A stretch of DNA of 64,000 bases from Ectobius pallidus (taxonomy: Eukaryota > Arthropoda > Insecta > Blattodea > Ectobiidae): assembly GCA_964059195.1 (NCBI GenBank), contig CAXKWD010000008.1, forward strand, positions 41,779,502 to 41,843,501, in the 5' to 3' direction. The notes beneath the pieces are model-generated. The model was not told the DNA's origin and did not search any database. It saw only the letters and a list, made by a program, of their open reading frames with translations. The position numbers and the translations under genes are program-made. Positions 33,048 to 44,440 of the stretch are shown here, piece by piece (positions within the stretch are counted from its first letter, which is position 1; every line of letters starts with the position of its first letter).

Positions 33048-34353
33048 TTAATGTAATGTTTGAAGATGCTGATTCCATTTTGACCATTTAAATGTAATTT
33101 TTCTCTCACTCATGGATGTCAGTTTATAATGCACCCTTCCAACCTGAGTCTCAAGTTCTGGAACTTCAACAGTGCAAAGAATGTTGACTAATGGCACCCA
33201 GCATGCATCTTCCTGGCCATAATTACGATGTTCTGGCCAGTAAAATAATTTAGCTGGCCAGTGAGGATGCATAAACTTAATCATTGCATCTTCATCTTCT
33301 TTTTGAAGCACTAATCCAATATAACACTTATCATAAACTGAACACACATACAAATTATTTTTAATTTTGAGGCTCTCAATTTTTTTCAGTCAAAGAGTAA
33401 GTTATTCTAAAGAAAAATTCTCATCAGTGCTAAGTTGCTTGGCTGCTATTATAGTTTTAGATAGTGGGATGAAATAGTGCAAGGACCTTGTTCTAGGCAA
33501 GTCGTGAACTCTGAGAAACGCTTGTTAAGCTTTTCTTCCATCATCATCTTTGATCAGCTGAAATTTAATTTTCAATTGCAAAATTTAATTTAATCAATTG
33601 CAAAACTGAAACAATTGCTCAGTTTTTGAAATTTGATCTTTACATGGTCTTTGCAAGCTCACTCCAGATACTGTCCTTTTAACACATCCTCCAACACCAT
33701 CATAAGCTGTTTTACCATGACTTGTTGCATGTAAGGGCCAAGAAGCTTTTAAATCAAAATCTTCCAAGTGATGACAGAGGTTGACCAAACTTTTAAAATT
33801 CTTGTATTGTGCTGCACTACTGTCGGTGATATACCCCACTTGATTAATGTTAGGGAATTCTTCATTAATTAGTAAGCTCAATCTTCTCTGAACCTCATAT
33901 ACAAAGGGAACATCATGGTTTAGGTAATCTGAGATAAAGCACAAAGACATATTACAAGTTTCTCCATCCTTTCTAAAGTACAGAATTACTGGATGTAATG
34001 TGCTGTAGAATTGCTTCTTTGTTTGGCCATCTGTAGAGAGATAGTCTTAATCCACTTTTTACTGACCTTTTGTGTTTCTTTTCTGGGTCATAACATTTTT
34101 TAAACACTTCCCCGTAATATTTAATGAGTGATGCACAGTGGTGTGAACATATACTTGAATTTGAATGAAGTGTGAATCCATCTATCCTCCAAAGCAGAAT
34201 TTCTTTTTCATCAGGAAGATCAGCAGTATTAAGAATTATCTTCTTATCTGTGTATGTATTTATATGACATGCAGAATTAATAGAAAGGCCTACGCTACAC
34301 TTTTCATATAAAGCGGAAGCATTGTAGATTAAAAAACTGTCGGTTTTACCCAC
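33048..34353 (-). pseudogene. SHGK-family transposase-like gene, left-arm copy
   Basis: Inverted counterpart of 41599-42904, where the domains are described. Frames are 34353-33973, 33950-33594 and 33353-33048, with the same frame breaks as the right copy. One visible coding difference is KCSVG here against KCCVG in the right arm. The shared breaks show that decay began before the duplication. Confidence 0.75.
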
Positions 34354-34400
34354 TTTAGAAAATGCAAAGCAGATAACTTATAAAAAAATTAACCAGCTAC

Positions 34401-36076
34401 ATGTCAACAATGTATCAGAAAGCGATGGAGTTAGAATCTAAAGAAAATAAAGGAATACGGACTTTTGGAATAGAAGACATTCATGGAAATTTAATTACAA
34501 ACCCTGGAAAAGTTCTTACAATATGGGAAAATTACATAGAAAAGCTTTATGACAAGCAAAATCGAGATGGAAACAGAAGAACTAGTGGATAAAGATAATA
34601 TAGGACCTAGCATATTGAAGAATGAAGTAGAAAAGGCCATAAAAGAAATGAAGAATAGAAAGGCCACAGGAGACGATGACATACCAGTGGACCTACTGAA
34701 GGAATTAGGAGAAAATGGGATGAGGAAACTTACCAAACTTATCAACCGAATTTATGACACTGGAGAATGGCCTCAAGATTTCCTAGAGGTAACTATGATT
34801 GCACTAAAGAAGAAGAAATGTGCCAAGATGATCACAGAACTATCAGCTTGCTATCTCACGTAGGAAAAATTGTGGCACGGATACTAACTAGAAGACTGGA
34901 AAGAAGAATAGAAGACGTAATAGGAGAAGACCAATTTGGTTTCCGGAAAGGAAAAGGAACTAGAGATGCAATTGGAATGCTAAGGATTATATCAGAGAGA
35001 GTTTTAGCGGTCAACGAAGAAGTGTGTGTCTGCTTTATTGATTGGCAAAAAGCTTTTGACCGAGTGAACTGGGAAAAGTTCATGGACATACTCAAAAAAT
35101 AGGCATTGACTGGAAGGACAGGAGACTAATCCGCAATTTGTACCTGGGACAAAAAGTGAAAGTGCGTCTAGAACATGGAGTGACCAACAGTGTAGAAATA
35201 GGAAGAGGTGTGCGTCAAGGATGTTGTATGTCACCCATCTTGTTCAACCTTTATGGAGACTGGCTAGCAAAAGAAGCCTTAGAAGGAGTTAGGGATTTTG
35301 TGATAGGAGGATACGCTATTAACACCATCAAATATGCGGACGACCTGGTGATTCTGGCAAAGAAACAAGAAATATTGCAAGGAATGATTGACAGGCTGGT
35401 GGAAACAGGAAGAAAGTATGGAATGGAAATCAACATATGTAAATCGAAGGTGATGAGGATATCGAAGAGAGAAAAGCCGCTTCAAATTATCATGGGAAAT
35501 CAAGAATTAGAGAACGTGAACCAGTTCAAATACTTAGGAAGTGTACTGACGAAAGATGCCTATTGCACCAAGGAGATAAGATCAAGAATTGCCATGGCCA
35601 AGAAAGCATTTATGAAGAAGAGAACTCTGCTAACTAGTAGTCTGAACCTAGAGCTACGTAAAAACCTGGTGAAGTGTTATATTTGGAGTATTGCTTTGTA
35701 TGGATCAGAGACATGGACTTTGAGGAAATTAGAGAAGAAATATTTAGAAAGTTTTGAAATGTGGTGCTGGAGACAGGTAGAAAATATAAAGTGGATGGAC
35801 ATGGTGACAAACGAAGAGGTTCTGAGTAAAGTGGGTGAGAAAAAGTCAATCATACACACAATTCATCAGAGGAAAGCTAACTGGGTTGGGCACATTCTCA
35901 GAAGGAACTGCTTATTACATGATGTCGTAGAAGGAAGATTGGAGGGTACAACTAGACTTGGAAGAAGAAGAATTCAGCTGTTGGACGATTTAAGGGAAAA
36001 GCGGAAATATTGGATGCTGAAGGAGGAAGCAGAGGATAGACAGTTTTGGAAAACAAAATTCGCGTACCAAGTTTGA
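34401..36076 (+). pseudogene. RTE-like reverse transcriptase, left-arm copy
   Basis: Reads AIKEMKNRKATGDDDIPVDL, then after a frameshift near 34810 DHRTISLLSHVGKIVARIL, GEDQFGFRKGKGTRDAIGM, VCFIDWQKAFDRVNWEKF, RGVRQGCCMSPILFNLY and the catalytic KYADDLVILAKK. The C-terminal part has ALYGSETWTLRK, SFEMWCWRQVENIKW and ANWVGHILRRNCLL, the RTE-type tail. The frame breaks again at 35101, where this copy has six A residues against seven in the right arm. The endonuclease half is missing through 5' truncation. Confidence 0.85.
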
Positions 36077-36120
36077 AAACCTGCCGGAAGGCAGAATACT
36101 TACTACTACTACTACTACTA
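34410..36120 (+). mobile_element. 5'-truncated RTE-like LINE with (TAC)n tail
   Basis: Flanked by CTACATGTCAACA on both sides (34397-34409, 36121-36133), a 13 bp target duplication whose first bases overlap the tail. It starts in mid-ORF and ends with eight TAC units, the microsatellite tail usual for RTE-type LINEs. It lies antisense to the SHGK-family gene it interrupts. Confidence 0.85.
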
Positions 36121-36308
36121 CTACATGTCAACACTCAAACATTACCAGTCGGATTCAACAATCACAGAAAACTTCTTGAAGTGCACAGAGAAATAGCAGC
36201 TCCTAAAACTCCCATGCACTGGGCAACCTGTCACAGACTAATAGCTCTATGAGATCACCCTGCAGTAAACATGTAGATGAGGGTGATGGAATATATTGCA
36301 TCATCTAT

Positions 36309-36850
36309 CAATGCCTGGAGATTGGTGTTTTTTTAGTTTGTTAGAGTCAGTTCAGCAACCAATGGCTCTGCTGTGAATGTTTCACTTTCTACGCTTTGGA
36401 CATCTCCAAGTATATTTAATAAACATTAAAAGAAATTTTTCCACCTATACAAAATACTATTTGGAGCCATGTGTATACTGCCATCTAACTAAACTAAACT
36501 AAATCCTGTGGCTATCAGCCGTTCTTTTTTACACTACTTTGCTGCGGCGAAACTGTAGCGATTTAAAGCAGTGACGCGACATTCGTTATGGCAAGTCAGC
36601 ATTTCTGCGGAAAAACGTGGCGATGCGACATCAGCTGAGATGAGCGGAAGTCGAAAGTATTTTGTGTGTGTGTGTGTTTTTTTTTTCAATGGCGACCACA
36701 GTCAGAGGAATTTACGGGGAGCTATACTACATTTAATTAGATTTCTGTATGGTTTCCATTTATTTCAAGACGTGTTCAAGAAATTAAAATTGCTGTTCTC
36801 AGCCTATAAAATTTATTTATATCCCTTTCTTTGAAAAGAAGGTTATGTGT
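36309..36850. other. spacer sequence, no gene seen
   Basis: Begins the 3.33 kb single-copy spacer between the inverted arms. A (TG)n/(T)n tract is at 36660-36690. No convincing frame. Confidence 0.45.
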
Positions 36851-36863
36851 TCCACATCATAAA

Positions 36864-37160
36864 GTGTTCCCTATTACAGGCCATGGAGGCCCAGAGGGTT
36901 CCAGGAGGCTGAGGCTCCCAGATTTTTAGACATTTGGCACATGAAGGTGGTAAGGTTGTCAGCCTTACGCACCAGCCGCCTTTACCCCCAGGATTTCTCC
37001 TGGTACTCATTTCTGTTGGAGGCTGAGTCGACCCCAGGGCCATAGTGCCACCAGAAGGATTAGGCCAATTGAAAAACTCCAACGACCTCATCGGGAATCA
37101 AACCCGCGACCTTCCGGTTTGTAGCGCAGCACCTCAACCACTACGCTACGGTGTACCCCC
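36864..37160 (-). mobile_element. tRNA-derived SINE, full length
   Basis: On the minus strand it starts GGGGGTACACCGTAGCGTAG. The pol III A-box-like TAGCGTAGTGGTTGAGG (about 37150-37130) is followed at tRNA spacing by the B-box-like GGTTTGATTCCC (about 37107-37096). A conserved-looking body of about 230 bp follows. TCCACATCATAAA is duplicated exactly on both sides (36851-36863, 37161-37173). It has no coding content. It lies in the spacer of the inverted repeat. Confidence 0.9.
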
Positions 37161-37173
37161 TCCACATCATAAA

Positions 37174-38833
37174 ACTAAGGTCAAACTAAGTTAACCTCAA
37201 CTTCAAAGTTAATTACCGAGCATTAGAGGCTCTGTTGAAAATACTGCTTCTGGCATTGAAAATTCATTTATGCTGTATGAGGACCAGTGATTTACATTCA
37301 CATATAATTCTGATAGTAGGATTCTGGATCCCGGTATTTGTCTTTTTTTAATTTGATCAAATCTAATCTATTGTGATACTGCAATATTACGCCGCGTGTT
37401 GCGGGGTTTCACAATTGTAAATGTCACTTTATGGGTTTTGCTACATGAACTGTCATAGCCTTCTTTTTAACCCCAGTGAAACTGAAGCGATTTACAGATT
37501 CGGTTTAAAAAAGATCGAAAAATGCACCCTATATTTGTTTTTTCTCAAAACTTTTTCAGTTAAAATGTTTTCAGTAAGAACATTTCTTATTTAAGTATAT
37601 TTTGAAATTTTCTTCTCATTCTCAATTGCTATAGGCTAACGTCATCACAACTAATATCCAGGTTAGAGGTAATATTAACAAAACTTACTCAATGTGTAGG
37701 GAAATATTGGTATTGATCTGTTTTGTTTGTTTGGTCATTAATATTTTAGACTTTGCAACGTCCCAAGGAACTTTATTAGCTGAATGGCCCAATAGTTTCT
37801 GCCCTTGTGCCCCCCCCAAAAAAATAGGTACCGGTACTGCCATTTTGTAAAGTAATTGTAATTGTAATTTTACTGATTACTTTTTTGTGCCGCCCAAAAA
37901 AGAAGGAATTTTTAGGTAAGTTACTGCCATTTTGCAAAGTAATTGTAATTACTGATTACTTTTTCAAAAAGTAATTTGTAATTGTAATTAAGTAAAATTT
38001 TTCTCAAGTAATTGTAATTCAGCCCAATTACTATATTTTTTGTAATTTTCCCATCACTGATTACAATGTTCATGACTATGCTGGCAATACATCATGTAGG
38101 CCTAGGCCTACTTACAATAACACAAATATGAAATAGTGAATAAAAAGTAGGAAAGTTAGGATAGTGACCAATGTAAGGTAAGAAGTAAAGAGAATAGAAG
38201 AGAGTAAAGAGAATAAGAGAGATAAGAAGAAAGCAAGCATGAAGAATGTAGAGAAAGAAGAAAAACAAAATAACAGTAAAACAAATAATGTAAAACAGGG
38301 AAAATATGTTAGTTGAAAACATATATTACTATTCACACACAGATTTTATGAATTACCATTATGGACAAGTTTTAACAGTTGGCTTACAGCAGAAATAAAT
38401 TGTTTTAAGATTCATTCCATATCTGTATTAAGTGGGTGGATTTGATTGTAGCCTACCTATTCAAAGTTCTGTTTATTAGTGAACTTTTGTGCAAGTCTGT
38501 CTTTACTCTAGGAGTAAAAAATAGTTTTCATAGGCCCAGTTGCATAAAAATTGCTAACTGTAGTTCAGTATTAATCGAAGTTCAGAATTGAACCTAGATT
38601 AATTCGCTGCTCGAATTGTATAATGCTAATCGTAGATATCACAAATTTGGTTTAGTGCTAATCGAAGATCCCAGAAAGACGTTTGACAACAGCGCCAAGT
38701 TCGAGGGAAATGCATAATATTATCGCATCGAATGTCAGTTGTCTACATTGTTCGATTTTCTTTTGTCTCAGTTAATGTTACGTAATTGTCTGTTGTTGTT
38801 ACAGCTAATTGTTAAAAGGAAAATGGATAACAG
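37174..38833. repeat. AT-rich spacer with GTAATT-type and purine-rich repeats
   Basis: No gene. A degenerate TAATTGTAATTACTG-like repeat fills about 37845-38050, and a GAGAATAAGA-type purine-rich tract lies at about 38180-38290. The latter produces long but implausible frames. Confidence 0.5.
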
Positions 38834-39400
38834 GGTCATTCCATGCCAGATCATCCAGCCAAGCTATGCACTGTCCACCCCACCATCTCAGATTTGGATG
38901 AAATTTGGTACATGGTATCTTCAGACAAATATAAGAACCCGTATTTTTCATTTTTGGAATATTGACTCTATTTTGGAATTCATAGGCTTTCAAAGTTTCA
39001 CTCTGTTTGGTGGAATTTTTTCAATCCGCAACCAAAGCCAAGTGACACATCTTGCTTCAACTTGCATTTGTAATAACAGTTATTAATGTAGAATCGTAAA
39101 ATTCACCATACTTATTCAGAATTTCATGTAGATTTCAAATATTACTTGCAAAATAGCATGAAATGCCCAGAAGTAGGTGCAATTTATGTTAGAAGTGGAA
39201 AAAGTGAATTACAAAAAATTGTAAACATGAGTTCAGTAATCCTGTTATAACTTTTTTCTATTAATCTTTACAAACTCGGGCTTGGTACCATTAGAAAGAG
39301 CACAAAATTTGCTACAAAATGATGGAATAAAATTTGTGGATATTTACCTTCCTTCTTTATAAAAGCAAGTTATTTGTGAAAGAAGTAGTTAAGATGGTTA
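38834..39400 (+). repeat. putative left terminal repeat of the right-hand SHGK element
   Basis: Begins GGGTCATTCCATGCCAGATC, close to the tip GGGTCAATCCATCTCAAATC of the foldback element at 19887. A 'TTGGATGAAATTTGGTA' segment follows inside. Part of it (39300-39350) recurs in inverted orientation at 44389-44440, on the other side of the right arm, so the two would frame the SHGK-family gene at 41599-42904. Confidence 0.45.
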
Positions 39401-39829
39401 TGAATCAGTTTTGAGTTTACAAAATAATTTGTACAGGCAAAAGTAAATATTTAGTAAACTTTTTTTATTGAAAACATGATTGAAATAATTATTTAGCCTT
39501 GTTGGAAATGCACATTTAATATATTGTAGGCCTACATATGAAAAATACAAATGAAAAGGAGAAGAAAATGTTGGAAGAAAAGTTATGGTTCAATTCATGT
39601 TTGGTCACTCAATCAGTTTGCATAATATTGCACCATCTTAAATAGATGATGCAATATATTCCATCACCCTCATCTACATGTTTACTGCAGGGTGATCTCA
39701 TAGAGCTATTAGTCTGTGACAGGTTGCCCAGTGCGTGGGAGTTTTAGGAGCTGCTATTTCTCTGTGCACTTCAAGAAGTTTTCTGTGATTGTTGAATCCG
39801 ACTGGTAATGTTTGAGTGTTGACATGTAG

Positions 39830-41541
39830 TAGTAGTAGTAGTAGTAGTAAGTATTCTGCCTTCCGGCAGGTTTTCAAACTTGGTACGCGAATTTTGTTTT
39901 CCAAAACTGTCTATCCTCTGCTTCCTCCTTCAGCATCCAATATTTCCGCTTTTCCCTTAAATCGTCCAACAGCTGAATTCTTCTTCTTCCAAGTCTAGTT
40001 GTACCCTCCAATCTTCCTTCTACGACATCATGTAATAAGCAGTTCCTTCTGAGAATGTGCCCAACCCAGTTAGCTTTCCTCTGACGAATTGTGTGTATGA
40101 TTGACTTTTTCTCACCCACTTTACTCAGAACCTCTTCGTTTGTCACCATGTCCATCCACTTTATATTTTCTACCTGTCTCCAACACCACATTTCAAAACT
40201 TTCTAAATATTTCTTCTCTAATTTCCTCAAAGTCCATGTCTCTGATCCATACAAAGCAATACTCCAAATATAACACTTCACCAGGTTTTTACGTAGCTCT
40301 AGGTTCAGACTACTAGTTAGCAGAGTTCTCTTCTTCATAAATGCTTTCTTGGCCATGGCAATTCTTGATCTTATCTCCTTGGTGCAATAGGCATCTTTCG
40401 TCAGTACACTTCCTAAGTATTTGAACTGGTTCACGTTCTCTAATTCTTGATTTCCCATGATAATTTGAAGCGGCTCTTCTCTCTTCGATATCCTCATCAC
40501 CTTCGATTTACATATGTTGATTTCCATTCCATACTTTCTTCCTGTTTCCACCAGCCTGTCAATCATTCCTTGCAATATTTCTTGTTTCTTTGCCAGAATC
40601 ACCAGGTCGTCCGCATATTTGACGGTGTTAATAGCGTATCCTCCTATCACAAAATCCCTAACTCCTTCTAAGGCTTCTTTTGCTAGCCAGTCTCCATAAA
40701 GGTTGAACAAGATGGGTGACATACAACATCCTTGACGCACACCTCTTCCTATTTCTACACTGTTGGTCACTCCATGTTCTAGACGCACTTTCACTTTTTG
40801 TCCCAGGTACAAATTGCGGATTAGTCTCCTGTCCTTCCAGTCAATGCCTATTTTTTTGAGTATGTCCATTAACTTTTCCCAGTTCACTCGGTCAAAAGCT
40901 TTTTGCCAATCAATAAAGCAGACACACACTTCTTCGTTGACCGCTAAAACTCTCTCTGATATAATCCTTAGCATTCCAATTGCATCTCTAGTTCCTTTTC
41001 CTTTCCGGAAACCAAATTGGTCTTCTCCTATTACGTCTTCTATTCTTCTTTCCAGTCTTCTAGTTAGTATCCGTGCCACAATTTTTCCTACGTGAGATAG
41101 TAAGCTGATAGTTCTGTGATCATCTTGGCACATTTCTTCTTCTTTAGTGCAATCATAGTTACCTCTAGGAAATCTTGAGGCCATTCTCCAGTGTCATAAA
41201 TTCGGTTGATAAGTTTGGTAAGTTTCCTCATCCCATTTTCTCCTAATTCCTTCAGTAGGTCCACTGGTATGTCATCGTCTCCTGTGGCCTTTCTATTCTT
41301 CATTTCTTTTATGGCCTTTTCTACTTCATTCTTCAATATGCTAGGTCCTATATTATCTTTATCCACTAGTTCTTCTGTTTCCATCTCGATTTTGCTTGTC
41401 ATAAAGCTTTTCTATGTAATTTTCCCATATTGTAAGAACTTTTCCAGGGTTTGTAATTAAATTTCCATGAATGTCTTCTATTCCAAAAGTCCGTATTCCT
41501 TTATTTTCTTTAGATTCTAACTCCATCGCTTTCTGATACAT
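39830..41541 (-). mobile_element. 5'-truncated RTE-like LINE, right-arm copy
   Basis: Same insertion as 34410-36120, inverted, with the same 13 bp duplication (39817-39829, 41542-41554) and eight-unit trinucleotide tail. Being shared by both arms, it predates the inverted duplication. Confidence 0.85.
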
Positions 41542-41550
41542 TGTTGACAT
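39874..41550 (-). pseudogene. RTE-like reverse transcriptase, right-arm copy
   Basis: A 436-codon frame (41184-39874) runs from before HRTISLLSHVGKIVARIL to the end of the C-terminal region with no break, including GFRKGKGTRD, FIDWQKAFDRVNWEKLMDIL, the catalytic KYADDLVILAKK and the SFEMWCWRQ tail. The upstream part (41550-41088) is in two other frames, sharing the 34810-type frameshift with the left arm. No endonuclease is attached. It is better preserved than the left-arm copy but still cannot encode a whole ORF2. Confidence 0.85.
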
Positions 41551-41598
41551 GTAGCTGGTTAATTTTTTTTATAAGTTATCTGCTTTGCATTTTCTAAA

Positions 41599-42904
41599 GT
41601 GGGTAAAACCGACAGTTTTTTAATCTACAATGCTTCCGCTTTATATGAAAAGTGTTGCGTAGGCCTTTCTATTAATTCTGCATGTCATATAAATACATAC
41701 ACAGATAAGAAGATAATTCTTAATACTGCTGATCTTCCTGATGAAAAAGAAATTCTGCTTTGGAGGATAGATGGATTCACACTTCATTCAAATTCAAGTA
41801 TATGTTCACACCACTGTGCATCACTCATTAAATATTACGGGGAAGTGTTTAAAAAATGTTATGACCCAGAAAAGAAACACAAAAGGTCAGTAAAAAGTGG
41901 ATTAAGACTATCTCTCTACAGATGGCCAAACAAAGAAGCAATTCTACAGCACATTACATCCAGTAATTCTGTACTTTAGAAAGGATGGAGAAACTTGTAA
42001 TATGTCTTTGTGCTTTATCTCAGATTACCTAAACCATGATGTTCCCTTTGTATATGAGGTTCAGAGAAGATTGAGCTTACTAATTAATGAAGAATTCCCT
42101 AACATTAATCAAGTGGGGTATATCACCGACAGTAGTGCAGCACAATACAAGAATTTTAAAAGTTTGGTCAACCTCTGTCATCACTTGGAAGATTTTGATT
42201 TAAAAGCTTCTTGGCCCTTACATGCAACAAGTCATGGTAAAACAGCTTATGATGGTGTTGGAGGATGTGTTAAAAGGACAGTATCTGGAGTGAGCTTGCA
42301 AAGACCATGTAAAGATCAAATTTCAAAAACTGAGCAATTGTTTCAGTTTTGCAATTGATTAAATTAAATTTTGCAATTGAAAATTAAATTTCAGCTGATC
42401 AAAGATGATGATGGAAGAAAAGCTTAACAAGCGTTTCTCAGAGTTCACGACTTGCCTAGAACAAGGTCCTTGCACTATTTCATCCCACTATCTAAAACTA
42501 TAATAGCAGCCAAGCAACTTAGCACTGATGAGAATTTTTCTTTAGAATAACTTACTCTTTGACTGAAAAAAATTGAGAGCCTCAAAATTAAAAATAATTT
42601 GTATGTGTGTTCAGTTTATGATAAGTGTTATATTGGATTAGTGCTTCAAAAAGAAGATGAAGATGCAATGATTAAGTTTATGCATCCTCACTGGCCAGCT
42701 AAATTATTTTACTGGCCAGAACATCGTAATTATGGCCAGGAAGATGCATGCTGGGTGCCATTAGTCAACATTCTTTGCACTGTTGAAGTTCCAGAACTTG
42801 AGACTCAGGTTGGAAGGGTGCATTATAAACTGACATCCATGAGTGAGAGAAAAATTACATTTAAATGGTCAAAATGGAATCAGCATCTTCAAACATTACA
42901 TTAA
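41599..42904 (+). pseudogene. SHGK-family transposase-like gene, right-arm copy (best preserved)
   Basis: Three consecutive segments in different frames. 41599-41979: a region with ICSHHCASLIKYYGEVFKKC and DPEKKHKRSVKSGLRLSL, possibly a Cys/His metal site. 41946-42358 (after a +1 shift): VILYFRKDGE, SLCFISDYLNHDVPFVYEVQ, the acidic-aromatic VGYITDSSAAQYKNFK (about 42117-42164) and ATSHGKTAYDGVGGCVKR, ending SLQRPCKDQI. The alternation of D-x-S-A-QYKN and HxxGK...YDGxGG...K suggests an RNase-H-like fold with catalytic aspartates, which is inference. 42400-42550: RFSEF and HYFIPLSKTIIAAKQ in shifting frames. 42599-42904: VYDKCYIGLVLQKEDED, KFMHPHWPAKLFYWPEH and ACWVPLVNILC, a Tudor/SH3-like C-terminal domain. 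I recognise the ensemble from uncharacterised arthropod proteins but know no accepted name. Confidence 0.75.
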
Positions 42905-43413
42905 TAAAAAACTTAAGAGTTCTTCAGGGATGTAAAACATCAAGTACCGGTATTGTAAAAAAAAAATGCAATTTTCATGAGCACAGCTTGCATGCCTAAC
43001 TTTGACTACAGCAATTCTGTATTTTATTTCATTTTATTTATTTATAGAAACTTATGTACTGTAGGCCTATGTATGTACAGTTAACAAAAATTCTATTAAA
43101 AATAAAAATAGGATTATTGTAAAGTATTGTAACAAAATATTATTCCACCAAAACATTTCTTTAGGTGGGGTGTCACCGCCAGGCTACCCGGCCTCTGAAT
43201 GCAGCGGACCATAGAATTCCGGGTGCAATTCCTGGCGATAACATATATGGATAGGAAAGAATTGGGCGATGTATGCGGTTCGAAACACAAACTCTAATGC
43301 ATTTCCAACCACAAAGAGAAGAAGAATAAACAGTTTATGAACACATAGAGTGACGCTACTTGGATAACATAAACATGAGGTTTGAATGAAAATGATCTTC
43401 TTAAGTCTTGATA

Positions 43414-44388
43414 TTATGAATCTATCCAAATACACAAATGTATCGGAAAACTGTATACAATCGGAGGACCAGATATTAAATCATAGCAAAAATATAGCTT
43501 ATTGAAATTATTAGTTCACCAGCTAGAAAATTTGTATGTTAATGTTTTGTGAAAATGACAAATTTGAATATTCACAGCACATCCAGTTCAGTGCGAGGAT
43601 TTGAAATGAGTGATTTACACACTTTGATTACTAAATGATAAAATGTCTACATTTATTGTGAATCACAGTCACATAAATTCCTTTGAGACTGCGAATCTCA
43701 TGAAGTCAACCAATCCTTGGTCCTTGGAACGTACCTTTGGTATGTAATTGACGAAAGTACTCACAGAATGAATGATTTCCCGTTGATAAGTTAAATGTCC
43801 TGATAATTGACGAAGCACTATTATCTTCGTAAAGGAGTCCTTGAGGTCCTTGAAAATTGCGTTGCATGCAATCTTGAAAGTCGATGGATTACTTAATCCA
43901 TGAATAAGGTGAAGAGAAAGGCTTTCGCCCGAAATTAGCATTGTCTTTGAATGCTATAAACCTTTTATGGATTGGAGAAGAGCTTCTTGCTCTTGGATAG
44001 GAAAAATGGAACATAGATAAAGTTATTCATTTTGAAGAAGAATGAAATTAGAACAACAGAAGGTTGAAATAATCAAAAATCGCTAACCCAAAATAATAGC
44101 TCGATCTGAACATTGAAATAATTAATCAATTCATGAAAACACTACGGTATACTAAATCGCAAGATAAATAAAATACAATAAATAAAGAAATGTTAAAATG
44201 GGAAAGTATTTAGAAATAAATAAAATCATTTTGAGGATAATAACAATAATTGTCAAGACATACCTTGATAATTAAGACTATGAGGCCTTTGAAAGTGACA
44301 AAAGAAAATTAAATCAAAGCCATCTAAACTATATTTATGACAAGCATTGCAAGTAGGTATTACATGACATAACATGGGGTGAGGGTGA
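43414..44388. other. AT-rich flank, no gene recognised
   Basis: Presumably the 3' flank of the SHGK-family element. It holds one 90-codon minus frame (43941-43669) with no recognisable domain, which I would not call a gene. Confidence 0.4.
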
Positions 44389-44440
44389 GAAGGTAAATAT
44401 CCACAAATTTTATTTTACCATTTTGTAGCAAATTTTGTAC
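44389..44440 (-). repeat. inverted match to 39300-39350
   Basis: Shares AAGGTAAATATCCACAAATT and the adjacent TTTTGTAGCAAATTTTGT with the complement of the putative left terminal repeat. It would be the surviving inner part of the right terminal repeat; the tip is lost where the satellite begins. Confidence 0.55.

Larger units (their letters stand above)
32538..36308 (-). repeat. left arm of a 3.77 kb near-identical inverted repeat
   Basis: Reverse complement of 39642-43413, with only scattered single-base differences and one-base indels. Homology ends sharply at both sides (outer edge 32538/43413, inner edge 36308/39642). It contains the SHGK-family gene on the minus strand and a plus-strand RTE-like insert. 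Microsatellite length of the insert's tail is the same in both arms (eight units). Confidence 0.93.
39642..43413 (+). repeat. right arm of the 3.77 kb inverted repeat
   Basis: Reverse complement of 32538-36308. In this arm the RTE-like frame is longer because it lacks the one-base deletion at the A-run (40855-40861), so the left arm carries the derived state at that site. Confidence 0.93.

Noticed and set aside
37096..37150. Functional tRNA gene
   Set aside because: A- and B-box are present but the body continues as a SINE with target duplications and the tRNA cloverleaf is not maintained.
38092..38336. Leu/Phe-rich minus frames resembling membrane proteins
   Set aside because: Produced by a purine-rich low-complexity tract.
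38739..39086. 115-codon plus-strand frame
   Set aside because: Overlaps the start of the putative long terminal repeat and has no recognisable domain.
43669..43941. 90-codon minus frame
   Set aside because: No recognised domain; probably chance in a transposon flank.
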